From positions 1 to 6,469 of the forward strand of contig CAKUEI010000086.1 of assembly GCA_934646175.1 (NCBI GenBank): 6,469 bases of DNA, given 5' to 3'. This document shows, piece after piece, positions 1-5,630 of this stretch. Under the pieces are notes generated by a model. The model searched no databases and was not told the origin of the DNA. It saw only the letters and a program-made list of their open reading frames with translations. The number at the start of each line of letters is the position of its first letter. Position 1 is the first letter of the stretch. This DNA comes from an uncultured Oscillospiraceae bacterium (GTDB lineage Bacteria; Bacillota; Clostridia; Oscillospirales; Oscillospiraceae). Position numbers and translations under genes: made by a program.

Positions 1-791
1 CCGTGGCCATGTGCGTCAACGACATCATCTGCGTGGGCGCAAAGCCCCTATTTTTCCTGGACTATATCGCCTGCGGCAAGAACGTGCCGGAAAAGATCGC
101 CGAGATCGTCTCCGGCGTGGCGGAGGGCTGCGTGCAGTCCGGTGCCGCTCTCATCGGCGGCGAGACCGCCGAGCACCCCGGCATGATGCCCCCGGAGGAT
201 TACGATTTGGCCGGGTTCGCCGTGGGCATTGTGGACAAGAAGAAGATTCTGGACAACACCCGCATGGCGGAGGGAGACGTGGTCATCGCCCTGCCCTCCA
301 CCGGCATTCACTCCAACGGTTTCTCTCTGTGCCGCAAGGTATTTGATATCGACAACAATAACCCTGAGCTGTACGTCCCCCGGGACGAGCTTTTCGGCAA
401 GACCATCGCCGAGGCGCTGCTGGTGCCCACTAAAATTTACGTGAAGCCCATTCTCGCGCTGTTGGAGCAGGTGGACGTGAAGGGCATCAGCCACATCACT
501 GGCGGCGGCTTTTACGAGAATATCCCCCGCTCCATCCCCGACGGGCTGTGCGCATGCATCGACAAAAGCGCCGTCAAGGTTCTGCCCATTTTCGACCTGA
601 TCTCCTCCTGGGGCAGCATCCCCGAGCGCGACATGTTTAACACCTACAACATGGGCGTAGGCATGAGCGTGGTGGTGCCTGCCGCCGAGGCGGACAAGGC
701 CCTTCAGGTGCTGAAGGAGCAGGGCATCGATGCCTATGTCATGGGCGACATCGTCCGCGGCGAGGGTGAGGAAAAGGTGACGCTGGCATGA
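1..791 (+). CDS. purM: Phosphoribosylformylglycinamidine cyclo-ligase (AIR synthetase), 5' end missing
   Basis: PurM performs step 5 of purine synthesis in the cytoplasm: FGAM plus ATP gives AIR, ADP and phosphate. The visible 262 residues (reading from base 3) align by recall with E. coli PurM from about residue 88 onward, so roughly the first 85-90 residues lie upstream of the window. Conserved stretches are clear: AMCVNDII and FFLDYIACGK near the edge, the GGETAEHPGM motif (fragment residues 52-61), HSNGFSLCRK (103-112), the ISHITGGGFYENIPR segment (162-176) and the C-terminal NMGVGM. The frame is open to the window edge, so the first GTG or ATG seen is internal, not a start. The stop TGA overlaps the purN start by 4 bases (ATGA), the usual sign of translational coupling. 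The gene appears intact apart from the window cut. Confidence 0.97.
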   Translation, partial: VAMCVNDIICVGAKPLFFLDYIACGKNVPEKIAEIVSGVAEGCVQSGAALIGGETAEHPGMMPPEDYDLAGFAVGIVDKKKILDNTRMAEGDVVIALPSTGIHSNGFSLCRKVFDIDNNNPELYVPRDELFGKTIAEALLVPTKIYVKPILALLEQVDVKGISHITGGGFYENIPRSIPDGLCACIDKSAVKVLPIFDLISSWGSIPERDMFNTYNMGVGMSVVVPAAEADKALQVLKEQGIDAYVMGDIVRGEGEEKVTLA

Positions 792-1423
792 AGCGGATCG
801 CGGTGCTGGTCTCCGGTGGAGGGACCAATCTGCAGGCTCTTCTGGACGCGCAGGAGCGGGGCGAGCTGAAAAACGGCCGCATTGTGCTGGTGCTGTCCTC
901 TGCCGAGGGGGCCTATGCCTTAAAGCGAGCAGAAAATGCCGGGGTGGAGACCTGCGTGAAAGCACGGAAATCCTTCACCTCCAACCAGGAGATGACTCGG
1001 AGCATTCTGGGTGTGCTGAAGGAAAAAGAAATTGACCTCGTGGTGCTGGCCGGGTTCCTGCACATTCTGACGGAAGAGCTGGTGGCGGCCTACCCCAATG
1101 CCATTCTGAACGTACACCCGGCCCTGATCCCCTCCTTTTGCGGCACGGGGTATTACGGCCTGAAGGTACACGAAAAGGCTCTGGAATATGGCGTAAAAGT
1201 CACCGGCGCCACGGTGCACTTCGTCACGGAAGAGCCCGACGGCGGCCCCATCGTCCTGCAAAAGGCCGTCTCCATTCAGGAGGGCGACACGGCGGAAATT
1301 CTGCAAAAGCGCGTGATGGAAGAGGCGGAATGGAAGCTGCTTCCAAGAGCGGCGAGCCTTTTCTGCGAAGACCGCCTTTCAGTGGAGGGACGGACCGTCC
1401 ATATCCTGCCGGAGAAGGCATAA
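788..1423 (+). CDS. purN: Phosphoribosylglycinamide formyltransferase (GAR transformylase), folate-dependent
   Basis: PurN catalyses step 3: it moves the formyl group of 10-formyl-tetrahydrofolate to GAR, giving FGAR. The 211-residue product is the normal length for the family. The phosphate-binding segment SGGGTNLQALLD is at residues 9-20. The catalytic triad known from E. coli PurN (Asn106, His108, Asp144) corresponds here to Asn108 and His110 in NVHPALIPSF and Asp151 in DGGPIVLQ. The ATG overlaps the purM stop by 4 bases, and an AAGGTGA ribosome binding site (774-780) sits 7 bases upstream inside purM, which fixes this start. It uses the same folate cofactor as the AICAR formyltransferase downstream, but lies upstream of the ZTP riboswitch and so outside its direct control. 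No defects are visible. Confidence 0.97.
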   Translation: MKRIAVLVSGGGTNLQALLDAQERGELKNGRIVLVLSSAEGAYALKRAENAGVETCVKARKSFTSNQEMTRSILGVLKEKEIDLVVLAGFLHILTEELVAAYPNAILNVHPALIPSFCGTGYYGLKVHEKALEYGVKVTGATVHFVTEEPDGGPIVLQKAVSIQEGDTAEILQKRVMEEAEWKLLPRAASLFCEDRLSVEGRTVHILPEKA

Positions 1424-1427
1424 GCCC

Positions 1428-1457
1428 TTGACAAGCAAAGCCACAATATGATACGTT
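1428..1457 (+). promoter_or_regulatory. Possible sigma-A promoter for the riboswitch-controlled unit
   Basis: A perfect -35 hexamer TTGACA (1428-1433) begins 4 bases after the purN stop. With an 18-base spacer it is followed by TACGTT (1452-1457), a weak -10 preceded by an extended TG (1449-1450). A better -10 look-alike, TATGAT (1447-1452), is only 13 bases from TTGACA and so poorly spaced. Either would start RNA close to base 1459-1464, at or just before the riboswitch P1 stem. Read-through from purMN is an alternative source of transcription. The hexamers are seen; promoter function is inferred. Confidence 0.4.
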
Positions 1458-1461
1458 TATC

Positions 1462-1530
1462 CTGCTATATGACTGACGGAAGTGGTGGAACCACATGGAG
1501 TATAGCAGCAGAAATGCCGACCGTCTGGGC
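1462..1530 (+). promoter_or_regulatory. ZTP/ZMP riboswitch aptamer (pfl motif)
   Basis: This RNA senses ZMP (AICAR) and its triphosphate ZTP, which accumulate when 10-formyl-tetrahydrofolate is short. Stem P1 is a perfect 8-bp pairing, CTGCTATA (1462-1469) with TATAGCAG (1501-1508). It encloses the conserved internal-loop strand TGACTGACGGAA (1470-1481) and hairpin P2, GTGGT (1482-1486) with ACCAC (1490-1494), followed by ATGGAG. After a short 7-base linker comes the highly conserved 3' domain GCCGACCGTCTGGGC (1516-1530), whose GCC/GGC ends form P3. Its loop is known in this class to pair with the P1-P2 internal loop as a pseudoknot. All conserved blocks of the class occur in the right order. 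It precedes the genes for AICAR formylation and IMP ring closure, which fits the ligand exactly. Confidence 0.95.
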
Positions 1531-1558
1531 GCACCGAGGGATCGGTGCGCCCTTTTTT
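1527..1558 (+). terminator. Intrinsic terminator forming the riboswitch expression platform
   Basis: GGGCGCACCGA (1527-1537) pairs perfectly over 11 bp with TCGGTGCGCCC (1542-1552) around a GGGA loop, followed by six T (1553-1558). The first four bases of the 5' arm, GGGC, are also the last four of the ZTP aptamer P3 domain. Ligand-stabilised P3/pseudoknot and terminator therefore compete for the same bases, giving a transcriptional ON switch: ligand bound, read-through. Without ligand it would also end transcripts arriving from purM-purN. Confidence 0.93.
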
Positions 1559-1589
1559 CACGGCGCGCCGGGATCCGGACACTTGATTG

Positions 1590-1595
1590 AGGAGG
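1590..1595 (+). promoter_or_regulatory. Ribosome binding site of the IMP cyclohydrolase gene
   Basis: AGGAGG lies 7 bases before the ATG at 1603. It is 32 bases after the terminator T-tract and is not part of the terminator hairpin, which supports control by transcription termination rather than by hiding the ribosome site. Confidence 0.85.
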
Positions 1596-1602
1596 AAATT
1601 GC

Positions 1603-2313
1603 ATGAAGCTGCTGAACCTATTTGATATGCTGCGTGAAAACGACTACCCCGGAAGAGGTATTTTCCTGGGCCGAAGCGCCGACGGAAAAAAGGCCGTCAT
1701 GGCCTACTTCATCATGGGCCGCAGCGAGAATAGCCGCAACCGCATTTTTGAGACCACAGAGGACGGCATCCGCACCCGCGCCTTTGACGAGAGCAAGATG
1801 ACCGACCCCTCTCTCATCATTTATCACCCGGTGCGGGTGCTGCCCGACGGCACCACCATCGTCACCAACGGCGATCAGACCGACACCATCCGCGACCACA
1901 TGAAAGAGGGGCACTGCTATCGTCACGCTTTGCACACCCGGGAGTTTGAGCCGGATGGCCCCAACTACACCCCTCGCATCTCCGGTATCGTCACACCGGA
2001 AGGAAAATATTCCCTCTCCATTTTAAAGAGTCTGGACGGCGACCCCTCCTGCTGCTGCCGCTACTTCTTCGAATACGACCATCCCTTCGCTGGAAGCGGT
2101 CATTTCATCAGCACCTATATGGGCGACGGCACCCCCCTGCCCTCCTTTGAAGGGGAGCCCCGGCGCTGTGACCTTACCGCAGAAAGTGCGGAGGAACTTT
2201 CCGCTGCCCTGTGGGAGGCGCTGAACGAGCAGAACAAGGTGTCCCTTTTCGTGCGGTATCTGGACCTTGAGACCGGTGAGAGCGAGACCGTCATCCGCAA
2301 TAAGAACCAGTGA
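1603..2313 (+). CDS. purO: IMP cyclohydrolase, PurO-like
   Basis: The likely reaction is the last step of IMP synthesis, ring closure of FAICAR to IMP with loss of water. The 236-residue protein resembles the PurO-type IMP cyclohydrolase family (archaeal PurO and its clostridial relatives), not the MGS-like cyclohydrolase domain of ordinary PurH. Supporting segments are YPGRGIFLGRS (residues 15-25), YFIMGRSENSRNR (35-47), VTNGDQTDTI (87-96), GPNYTPRISG (119-128) and the GSGHFISTYMGDGTPLPSF stretch (164-182). It has no signal peptide or membrane segment. A run of three cysteines (150-152) is unusual but no function can be assigned to it. It is the first gene after the ZTP riboswitch and is followed directly by the AICAR formyltransferase, which lacks its own cyclohydrolase domain, so the two together replace bifunctional PurH. 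Family recognition is by motif recall; the context is strong independent support. Confidence 0.87.
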   Translation: MKLLNLFDMLRENDYPGRGIFLGRSADGKKAVMAYFIMGRSENSRNRIFETTEDGIRTRAFDESKMTDPSLIIYHPVRVLPDGTTIVTNGDQTDTIRDHMKEGHCYRHALHTREFEPDGPNYTPRISGIVTPEGKYSLSILKSLDGDPSCCCRYFFEYDHPFAGSGHFISTYMGDGTPLPSFEGEPRRCDLTAESAEELSAALWEALNEQNKVSLFVRYLDLETGESETVIRNKNQ

Positions 2314-2320
2314 GGAGGAG
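2312..2320 (+). promoter_or_regulatory. Ribosome binding site that sets the AICAR formyltransferase start
   Basis: GAGGAGGAG overlaps the stop codon of the cyclohydrolase gene and lies 7 bases before ATG 2328. An in-frame GTG at 2310 overlaps this site and would add six residues with no ribosome site of its own, so ATG 2328 is preferred. Confidence 0.85.
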
Positions 2321-2327
2321 CTGCAAA

Positions 2328-3503
2328 ATGAAGGAACTGGAACTGAAATACGGCTGCAACCCTAATCAGAAACCCGCCCGCATTTTCATGGAGGAGGGGG
2401 AACTGCCCCTGCAGGTCCTGAACGGCAAGCCGGGCTACATCAACTTTATGGACGCGCTGAACTCCTGGCAGCTGGTCCAGCAGCTCAAGAAGGCCACCGG
2501 CCTGCCCGCCGCTGCCTCGTTCAAGCATGTCTCCCCTGCCGGGGCCGCTCTGGGCACTCCTCTCACCGAGATGGAGAAGAAGATCTATTTCGTAAAGGAC
2601 AACGCGGAGCTTTCCCCCGTGGCCTGCGCCTACGTGCGGGCCCGGGGCGCTGACCGTCTTTGCTCTTACGGCGACTGGGCGGCCCTGTCCGATGTCTGCG
2701 ATGCCTCCGCCGCGCGGCTGCTGGCCCCGGAGGTGTCCGACGGCGTCATCGCCCCGGGCTACACCCCGGAGGCGCTGGAAATCCTGAAGCAGAAGCGCAA
2801 GGGCGGCTACAACGTGGTGCAGATCGACCCCGATTATGTGCCCGCCAGTGTGGAGCGGCGGAACATTTTCGGCATCACCTTCGAACAGGGCTACAACAGC
2901 CTTGCCATCACGGAGGAGCTGCTCGGCGACATCGTGACGAAGAACCATGACCTGCCCCAGAGCGCCAAAAACGACCTGCTGCTGGCCATGATCACCCTGA
3001 AGTACACCCAGTCCAACTCCGTCTGCTATGTAAAGGACGGGCAGACCATCGGCGTGGGCGCAGGCCAGCAAAGCCGCATCCACTGCACCCGTCTGGCGGG
3101 CAATAAGGCGGACATCTGGTGGCTGCGCCATCATCCCAAGGTGCTGGGCCTCCAGTTCGTGGACGGTATCCGCCGGGCTGATCGAGACAATGCCATTGAC
3201 ATCTATATTTCCGATGAATACGAAGATATTTTGGCGGACGGCGTGTGGCAGAAGAGCTTCAAAGTAAAGCCCGAGGTGCTCACCGTCCAGGAAAAGAAGG
3301 AGTGGGGCAAGCAGCTCACCGGTGTATCTTTGGGCAGCGACGCCTTCTTCCCCTTTGGCGACAACATCGAACGCGCCCACAAGTCCGGCGTGCAGTACAT
3401 TGCCCAGCCGGGCGGCTCCATCCGGGACGACAACGTGATCGAGACCTGCGATAAGTACGGCATGGTCATGTGCTTTACCGGGGTGCGGCTGTTCCACCAC
3501 TAA
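2328..3503 (+). CDS. purH: Stand-alone AICAR formyltransferase (single-domain PurH-like)
   Basis: It transfers the formyl group of 10-formyl-tetrahydrofolate to AICAR, giving FAICAR (step 9). The 391-residue product contains only the transformylase part of PurH: it begins at ELKYGCNPNQKPARIF (residues 5-20), which is where that domain starts in bifunctional enzymes. The Lys-His pair known to be catalytic in human ATIC (Lys266-His267) is Lys66-His67 in SFKHVSPAGAA. Other conserved segments are YTQSNSVCY (226-234), IGVGAGQQSRIHCTR (241-255), WWLRHHP (264-270), DAFFPFGDN and the C-terminal GVRLFHH. By recall the sequence is close to the human ATIC transformylase domain throughout, more so than to typical E. 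coli or Bacillus PurH. The missing cyclohydrolase half is supplied by the gene just upstream, 14 bases away. Its substrate AICAR (ZMP) is the ligand of the upstream riboswitch. The symbol purH is used loosely because the protein is not bifunctional. Confidence 0.93.
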   Translation: MKELELKYGCNPNQKPARIFMEEGELPLQVLNGKPGYINFMDALNSWQLVQQLKKATGLPAAASFKHVSPAGAALGTPLTEMEKKIYFVKDNAELSPVACAYVRARGADRLCSYGDWAALSDVCDASAARLLAPEVSDGVIAPGYTPEALEILKQKRKGGYNVVQIDPDYVPASVERRNIFGITFEQGYNSLAITEELLGDIVTKNHDLPQSAKNDLLLAMITLKYTQSNSVCYVKDGQTIGVGAGQQSRIHCTRLAGNKADIWWLRHHPKVLGLQFVDGIRRADRDNAIDIYISDEYEDILADGVWQKSFKVKPEVLTVQEKKEWGKQLTGVSLGSDAFFPFGDNIERAHKSGVQYIAQPGGSIRDDNVIETCDKYGMVMCFTGVRLFHH

Positions 3504-3645
3504 GGCGTCACAAGCTGCGCATCCCTTGCTTCCGGCAAGCCCGAAAGCGCACTCGCTGCACTGCTCCCCGTTTCCCCCGCGTGCTCCCTTCCGGCCTGCC
3601 GGCGGGGCACTCCCATTTTTATGATTCAAACGCGCAACATGCGTT
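3504..3645 (+). repeat. Structured GC-rich intergenic element, possible interspersed repeat
   Basis: The gap between the formyltransferase gene and purD contains no credible gene. It holds a series of hairpins: CTTGC (3525-3529) with GCAAG (3535-3539), AGCG (3546-3549) with CGCT (3554-3557), and a larger stem at 3581-3610, ending in a T5 run. The composition (C-rich on the plus strand) differs from the flanking coding sequence. The organisation resembles extragenic hairpin repeats that recur in intergenic regions of many bacteria, but only one copy is in the window, so repeat status is a guess. It could instead be an RNA-processing or attenuation site, or degenerate spacer. Confidence 0.35.
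3581..3620 (+). terminator. Terminator-like hairpin before purD (weak)
   Basis: GTGCTCC (3581-3587) pairs with GGGGCAC (3604-3610), including one G-T pair. Inside it CCGG (3591-3594) pairs with CCGG (3599-3602). The T5 tract (3616-3620) starts five bases after the stem rather than directly, so it is a poor fit to an efficient intrinsic terminator. It may partly reduce transcription into purD or stabilise the upstream message. Confidence 0.35.
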
Positions 3646-3655
3646 GGAGAGGTGA
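3646..3655 (+). promoter_or_regulatory. Ribosome binding site of purD
   Basis: GGAGAGGTGA lies 5 bases before ATG 3661. An in-frame GTG at 3652 is inside this site and would add only three residues, so ATG 3661, giving the canonical MKVLVVGSGGREHA start, is chosen. Confidence 0.8.
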
Positions 3656-3660
3656 CAAAC

Positions 3661-4917
3661 ATGAAGGTATTGGTCGTTGGCAGCGGCGGGCGCGAGCACG
3701 CCATCTGTTGGAAACTGAAGGAGTCTCCGCTGGTGACGGAGCTTTACTGCGCCCCGGGCAACGGCGGCATCGCCGAAATCGCCCAGTGCGTGGACATCAA
3801 GGCCACGGATGTGGATGGGATGGTCCGCTGGGCTTTAGAAAACCACATGGATTTTGTCATGGTGGCACCGGATGACCCGTTGGCTCTCGGAATGGTAGAT
3901 GCTCTCGAAGCAGCCGGCATTCCCGCCTTCGGCCCTCGAAAAAACGCCGCTGTGATTGAAGCCAGCAAAATTTTCTCCAAAAACTTGATGGAGAAGTATC
4001 ACATTCCCACCGCCAGCTACCGCACCTTCAATGAAATGGAAGAGGCACTCTCCTATGTTCGGGAACAGGGCGCTCCAATCGTGGTAAAGGCAGACGGTCT
4101 AGCGTTGGGCAAAGGGGTGGTCGTGGCTCAGACCATTGGAGAAGCCGAGGCGGCAGTCCGCTCCATGATGGAGGATAAAAAGTTCGGCGAATCCGGCGCC
4201 AAGGTGGTGATCGAAGAGTGCATGACCGGTCCCGAAGTAACCGTGCTTGCCTTCGCCGACGGGGAGCATCTCTCCCCCATGCCGTCCAGTCAGGACCATA
4301 AGCGGGCCTATGACGGCAACGAAGGCCCCAACACCGGCGGCATGGGTGCCATCTCCCCCTCCCCCAACTATTCCCCAGAGGTTGCGGAGCGGTGCGTGAA
4401 AGAGATCTTCCTCCCCACCATGGCAGCGCTGAAGGCTGAAGGGCGGCCCTTCTCCGGCGTGCTGTACTTCGGCCTGATGCTGACCCCTCAGGGGCCGAAG
4501 GTGGTGGAGTATAACGCCCGCTTCGGCGACCCGGAGTGTCAGGCGGTGCTGTCTCTGCTGGACAGCGACCTGATGGAGATCCTCATGGCCTGCCGGGAAG
4601 GGCGGCTCGACCAGCTGGACATCCGCTGGAAAAACGAGGCGGCCTGTTGTCTGGTGCTGGCCTCCGGCGGATACCCGGTGAGCTATCAGAAGGGCTACCC
4701 CATCTCCGGCCTTGAGGAGGCCGGGAAAGAGGCCGTGGTGTTCCATGCGGGTACCAAACAGGGTGAACACAGTGAGGTGCTAACCAATGGCGGCCGTGTG
4801 CTGGGCGTGACGGCTACGGGCAAAACGCTGGAGGACGCCATTCAGGGCGCCTATCATGCCGCCGGGCACATTTCCTTTACGGATATGCACTTCCGCACGG
4901 ACATCGGGAGGGTTTGA
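3661..4917 (+). CDS. purD: Phosphoribosylamine--glycine ligase (GAR synthetase)
   Basis: PurD catalyses step 2: phosphoribosylamine, glycine and ATP give GAR. The product is 418 residues, the normal length. The N-terminal nucleotide-fold motif GSGGREHA is at residues 7-14. The central ATP-grasp region has VVKADGLALGKGV near residues 141-153, the signature GPNTGGMGA at 222-230 and the metal/ATP-binding NARFGDPE at 285-292. The C-terminal domain is complete. The usual GPE.PL segment reads APDDPLALGMVDAL here, a small variation that does not touch the known core motifs. It is separated from the formyltransferase gene by 157 bases of structured spacer, unlike the tight packing elsewhere in the cluster, so its expression may be partly independent of the riboswitch. 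The product supplies the substrate of PurN. The HAD gene follows after a 2-base gap. Confidence 0.97.
   Translation: MKVLVVGSGGREHAICWKLKESPLVTELYCAPGNGGIAEIAQCVDIKATDVDGMVRWALENHMDFVMVAPDDPLALGMVDALEAAGIPAFGPRKNAAVIEASKIFSKNLMEKYHIPTASYRTFNEMEEALSYVREQGAPIVVKADGLALGKGVVVAQTIGEAEAAVRSMMEDKKFGESGAKVVIEECMTGPEVTVLAFADGEHLSPMPSSQDHKRAYDGNEGPNTGGMGAISPSPNYSPEVAERCVKEIFLPTMAALKAEGRPFSGVLYFGLMLTPQGPKVVEYNARFGDPECQAVLSLLDSDLMEILMACREGRLDQLDIRWKNEAACCLVLASGGYPVSYQKGYPISGLEEAGKEAVVFHAGTKQGEHSEVLTNGGRVLGVTATGKTLEDAIQGAYHAAGHISFTDMHFRTDIGRV
4906..4912 (+). promoter_or_regulatory. Ribosome binding site of the HAD phosphatase gene
   Basis: GGGAGGG lies inside the end of purD, 7 bases before ATG 4920. A TTG at 4914 is too close to this site to be the start, so ATG 4920 is preferred. 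Translation is probably coupled to purD. Confidence 0.75.
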
Positions 4918-4919
4918 CC

Positions 4920-5573
4920 ATGACCCGTCCGGAGGCCGTCATTTTCGACATGGACGGCACCCTTTACGACACCGAGACCCTGAATGCCCGCTTCTGGCAG
5001 ACCGCCGGGGAAGAATTTCACGTCCCCAACGTGGAAGAGCTGACCCGAGCCTGCGTGGGCCGCAACCGGAAGGCCATTGAACAGGTGATGCGGGAGCATT
5101 TGGGGGCGGAGTTTCCTGTCACGGCCTTTCTCGACCGGACGCAAAGCCTTATGCGGGAGTATATCGCCCGGGAGGGCTGCCCCCTGAAGAAAGGCGCGGA
5201 GGAACTGATCGCCTTTCTCTCTGCTGAAGGCATCCCCATGGGCATGGCCACTTCTTCCAGCCGGGCGACGGCGGAAAGCCGCCTGACCGGTTCCGGCCTA
5301 CTGGATCATTTCCGTGTGATCGTAGGCGGCGACATGGTGCAGCACAGCAAGCCAGACCCGGAGCCTTACCGACTGGCCTGCCGGTTGTTGGGGGTATCGC
5401 CAGAACAGTGCATCGGCGTGGAGGATTCCCCCAACGGGGTGCGCTCCCTGCACGATGCGGGACTGATCACCGTCATGGTGCCGGACACCATCGCGCCGAT
5501 GAAGGAGATCCGCAGTCTGTGCCGCTGGGTCCTTCCCTCCCTCTTTGATCTGTTGGAGCTTCTCAAACAATAA
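4920..5573 (+). CDS. HAD superfamily hydrolase, beta-phosphoglucomutase/phosphatase-like subgroup
   Basis: A cytoplasmic 217-residue haloacid-dehalogenase-type enzyme that probably removes phosphate from, or isomerises, a small phosphorylated metabolite; the substrate cannot be read from the sequence. All four HAD motifs are present: motif I FDMDGTLYD with nucleophile Asp10 and acid/base Asp12; motif II in MATSSS (Thr111/Ser112); motif III Lys144 in SKPDPEPY; motif IV GVEDSPNG with Glu168-Asp169. The helical cap insert lies between motifs I and II (about residues 16-85), as in subclass I enzymes such as beta-phosphoglucomutase, phosphoglycolate phosphatase and related sugar or nucleotide phosphatases. 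It starts 2 bases after purD ends and is the last gene before a strong terminator, so it is co-transcribed with purD. A link to nucleotide or phosphoribosyl metabolism is possible from position alone. Confidence 0.9.
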   Translation: MTRPEAVIFDMDGTLYDTETLNARFWQTAGEEFHVPNVEELTRACVGRNRKAIEQVMREHLGAEFPVTAFLDRTQSLMREYIAREGCPLKKGAEELIAFLSAEGIPMGMATSSSRATAESRLTGSGLLDHFRVIVGGDMVQHSKPDPEPYRLACRLLGVSPEQCIGVEDSPNGVRSLHDAGLITVMVPDTIAPMKEIRSLCRWVLPSLFDLLELLKQ

Positions 5574-5580
5574 CAAACGC

Positions 5581-5618
5581 AAAAAGGCTCTGTGCGCAAT
5601 GCGCACAGAGCCTTTTTT
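5581..5618. terminator. Bidirectional intrinsic terminator between convergent genes
   Basis: GGCTCTGTGCGC (5586-5597) pairs perfectly over 12 bp with GCGCACAGAGCC (5601-5612) around an AAT loop. Six T follow (5613-5618) and five A precede (5581-5585), so the structure can end transcription from both sides: the purine cluster on the plus strand and the SLH gene on the minus strand, whose stop is at 5631-5633. Confidence 0.95.
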
Positions 5619-5630
5619 AGTTGCATTTCT

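Noticed and set aside
48..965. Open frame of about 305 codons on the minus strand opposite purM and purN
   Set aside because: It is antisense to clearly conserved purM and purN, has no recognisable domain, and begins inside purN.
1562..1579. Cluster of restriction sites (GGCGCGCC, GGATCC, TCCGGA) just after the riboswitch terminator, hinting at cloning junctions
   Set aside because: Short GC-rich palindromes are expected by chance at this base composition, the sites sit in natural leader sequence before a good ribosome site, and no vector sequence is present.
3620..3625. TATGAT resembling a -10 box ahead of purD
   Set aside because: The stretch 15-19 bases upstream is the GC-rich hairpin with nothing resembling TTGACA, so a promoter is not supported.
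2115..3704. Long open frame on the minus strand (about 529 codons) opposite the AICAR formyltransferase gene
   Set aside because: It is antisense to two well-supported genes and the GC-rich codon pattern of those genes keeps the opposite frame open; its translation is low-complexity, rich in Gly, Ala, His and Val, and matches no family I know.
3890..4150. Slightly lower GC and different codon choice in the first third of purD, possibly a recombination patch
   Set aside because: The shift is mild and judged only by eye; the protein is conserved throughout and no junction is visible.
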